NCBI GenBank assembly: GCA_900175165.2
Contig: FWWN02000143.1
Coordinates: forward strand, 1-29,794
Length of the DNA stretch: 29,794 nt
Origin: Rhizomucor pusillus
Lineage: Eukaryota > Mucoromycota > Mucoromycetes > Mucorales > Lichtheimiaceae
Direction of reading: 5' to 3'
A program made the translations under genes and the position numbers. Each line of letters opens with the position of its first letter. The first letter of the stretch is position 1. The notes under the pieces were generated by a model that worked only from the letters and a program-made list of their open reading frames with translations, was not told where the DNA came from and did not search any database. Shown here piece by piece: positions 29,561-29,794 of this stretch.

Positions 29561-29794
29561 ATGCATCATTCTTCACTTCTTCCTCCGCTCCTTTTCCTTC
29601 CTCTCGTCGGGTTCTGCCTTTGTAAGTTGCAACATGGATTTCGCATATTAATACATCGTACTAACAGAGTAAAATGCCATAGTTCTCCATCTGGCACCGT
29701 GGCGTATCCGTTGCCGACAGCCAAGGCGTAAAAGACGCTCTTCGCCACGGATAATTCCAGTAAGTAACCTTGCTCTGATCGATTCCTTTTCGCT
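29561..29794 (+). CDS. N-terminus of a membrane-anchored protein, cut by the window end
   Basis: Exon 1 (29561-29621) and exon 2 (29683-29759) join in phase. The intron has a GTAAGT donor, a perfect TACTAAC branch site and a CCATAG acceptor about 17 nt after it. Exon 2 ends at another GTAAGT donor, and the rest lies beyond the window. The first 46 residues start MHHSSLLPPLLFLPLVGFCL, run on as a hydrophobic stretch to about residue 25, then turn strongly basic (RRKRRSSPR). This is the look of a signal anchor with the short N-terminus outside or in the lumen (inference). An ATG in the same frame at 29507 would add 18 residues. The function is unknown. Confidence 0.6.

Noticed and set aside
29566..29748. 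Minus frame with SVFYALAVGNG, recalling the viroplasmin-like N-terminus of RNase H1
   Set aside because: It has no ATG at a suitable place and diverges after one strand. The + strand reading has a TACTAAC branch site and two GTAAGT donors, so the minus frame is taken as a shadow.

Overview
The window is nuclear DNA from a filamentous fungus, most likely an early-diverging one (Mucoromycota, probably Mucorales). The organism call is inference. It rests on about 42 short spliceosomal introns (mostly 41-82 nt) with GTAAGT-like donors, small secreted Ser/Ala-rich proteins with GPI-type tails, a LEUNIG-type LUFS/WD40 corepressor, and a UDP-glucose dehydrogenase (glucuronic acid polymers are typical of Mucoromycete walls). 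I see no bacterial operons, CRISPR arrays, tRNA or rRNA genes.

Layout, left to right: 1-1072 has no gene I can support. 1073-3373 (+) is a RhoGAP protein with two C-terminal membrane segments. 3621-4212 (+) is a small GPI-type surface protein. It converges on UDP-glucose 6-dehydrogenase (6387-4782, -). 6388-8970 is a long AT-rich stretch without a convincing gene. A LITAF-domain protein (9515-8971, -) and a 1239-residue LisH/LUFS-polyQ-WD40 corepressor (14613-10476, -) follow. Next are a cation diffusion facilitator transporter (16722-15080, -) and a second GPI-type protein (17528-16917, -). The latter is divergent from glutamate 5-kinase (17882-19351, +), which converges on a secreted subtilisin-like protease (21193-19504, -). 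Then come a TBC-domain Rab GAP of the Gyp5/EVI5 type (24375-21583, -) and the splicing factor SAD1/USP39 (28115-26204, -). SAD1 is flanked on both sides by direct copies of a ~180-nt dispersed repeat. A broken coding region (29058-29473) and the first two exons of a new + strand gene (from 29561) close the window.

The genes do not form a pathway cluster. They are ordinary housekeeping, wall and membrane functions: Rho and Rab GTPase control, wall precursor supply, metal transport, proline synthesis, secretion, splicing and transcriptional repression. All exon models were built by hand from reading frame, splice consensus and family alignment. Every internal exon joins in phase, but none has been checked against transcripts.

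The most notable observations are about gene structure. Three GC-AG introns occur in three different genes. Two introns are multiples of three with no stop codon, so their retention would give longer proteins. The corepressor has two alternating Ala-Gln tracts encoded by very varied synonymous codons. The CDF transporter has a Glu where the family has a metal-binding Asp. The LITAF gene has an ATG-free 350-nt leader that stays open in frame. A dispersed repeat brackets SAD1. I found no wholly new multi-gene system.
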